A stretch of DNA of 64,000 bases from an uncultured Desulfobacter sp. (GTDB lineage Bacteria; Desulfobacterota; Desulfobacteria; Desulfobacterales; Desulfobacteraceae): contig NZ_OY781882.1 of the NCBI RefSeq assembly GCF_963677125.1, positions 3,170,501-3,234,500 of the forward strand, given 5' to 3'. This document shows, piece after piece, positions 63,887 through 64,000 of the stretch. The first letter of the stretch is position 1; every line of letters begins with the position of its first letter. The translations under genes were made by a program, and so were the position numbers. The notes under the pieces are model-generated. The model was not told the origin of the DNA. It did no database searches and saw only the letters and a program-made list of their open reading frames with translations.

Positions 63887-64000
63887 ACATATTGTCCTTA
63901 ATTTTCATTTGAACTGTTCCACAGACAGAAAAAGGTGCTACGGACATGTATCGATAAAAAATAATTATAGCAATCAGGGTATCATGAGTCCATCACTTAT
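63887..64000. other. Upstream region of the glycosyltransferase operon (window edge)
   Basis: 114 nt before the first gene of the operon. It should hold its promoter, but no clear -35/-10 pair was recognised. Confidence 0.3.

Overview
The window looks like a chromosomal piece of a Gram-negative, dissimilatory sulfate-reducing bacterium, most likely in the Desulfobacterales (Desulfobacter-like). The signs are a [NiFeSe] hydrogenase with an in-frame selenocysteine codon, acetyl-CoA synthetase and acetate kinase, a sulfate adenylyltransferase/APS kinase fusion, and many two-component and c-di-GMP proteins. This assignment is inferred from gene content only. No rRNA, tRNA, CRISPR array or intact insertion sequence was seen.

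Layout. (1) 1-16.5 kb, minus strand: one long type VI secretion (T6SS) operon. In transcription order it reads polysaccharide deacetylase lipoprotein, LysM/TPR lipoprotein, tagH (FHA), tssK, tssL (OmpA-tailed), tssM, tagF, tssA, tssB, tssC, hcp, tagJ, tssE, tssF (cut by the left edge). tssG, clpV and vgrG are not in view, and no classical tssJ is seen. (2) 16.8-20.1 kb, plus strand, divergent: a membrane sensor-like protein, a transmembrane Ser/Thr kinase with a related sensor region, and a PP2C phosphatase, forming a probable threonine-phosphorylation switch for the T6SS through TagH. (3) 20.2-26.6 kb: the Sat-CysC fusion, acsA, and an orphan sigma-54 response regulator. Sigma-54-type promoters lie upstream of both acsA and a small divergent ORF. 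(4) 26.9-30.9 kb: crcB with a possible fluoride-responsive leader, ackA, a HAD-fold protein, a nitroreductase and a YbgC-type thioesterase. (5) 31.2-35.4 kb: a von Willebrand factor A (VWA) protein, histidine kinase and response regulator operon, then a PilZ protein. (6) 35.7-38.9 kb: periplasmic [NiFeSe] hydrogenase hysB-hysA plus a maturation protease. (7) 39-42.8 kb: an HDOD-GAF-GGDEF protein and a cNMP-binding patatin phospholipase. (8) 43.1-49.3 kb: a compact operon of a membrane flippase/synthase-like protein, a one-module NRPS (C-A-T-TE) and a glycosyltransferase. This is the best candidate for an undescribed small-molecule or lipid pathway. (9) 49.4-53.8 kb: a chemoreceptor with two CZB-like zinc-binding modules in its extracytoplasmic part, lipB-lipA, and a DUF985 cupin. 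(10) 53.7-58.1 kb: an AT-rich accessory island (mazEF, a 5'-truncated endonuclease-like gene, a small membrane protein, DUF2971) bounded by inverted copies of a 48-bp sequence. (11) 58.2-63.9 kb, minus strand: a seven-gene operon with three glycosyltransferases, a radical SAM protein, a Cys-rich Tyr-rich protein and two unknowns, the second candidate for an undescribed system.

Across the window a GTGTTT-ended imperfect palindromic element occurs three times (22.05, 27.6 and 30.95 kb), always between genes. Annotations come from reading motifs by eye. Family names are secure where catalytic motifs are quoted; substrates and circuits are inference.
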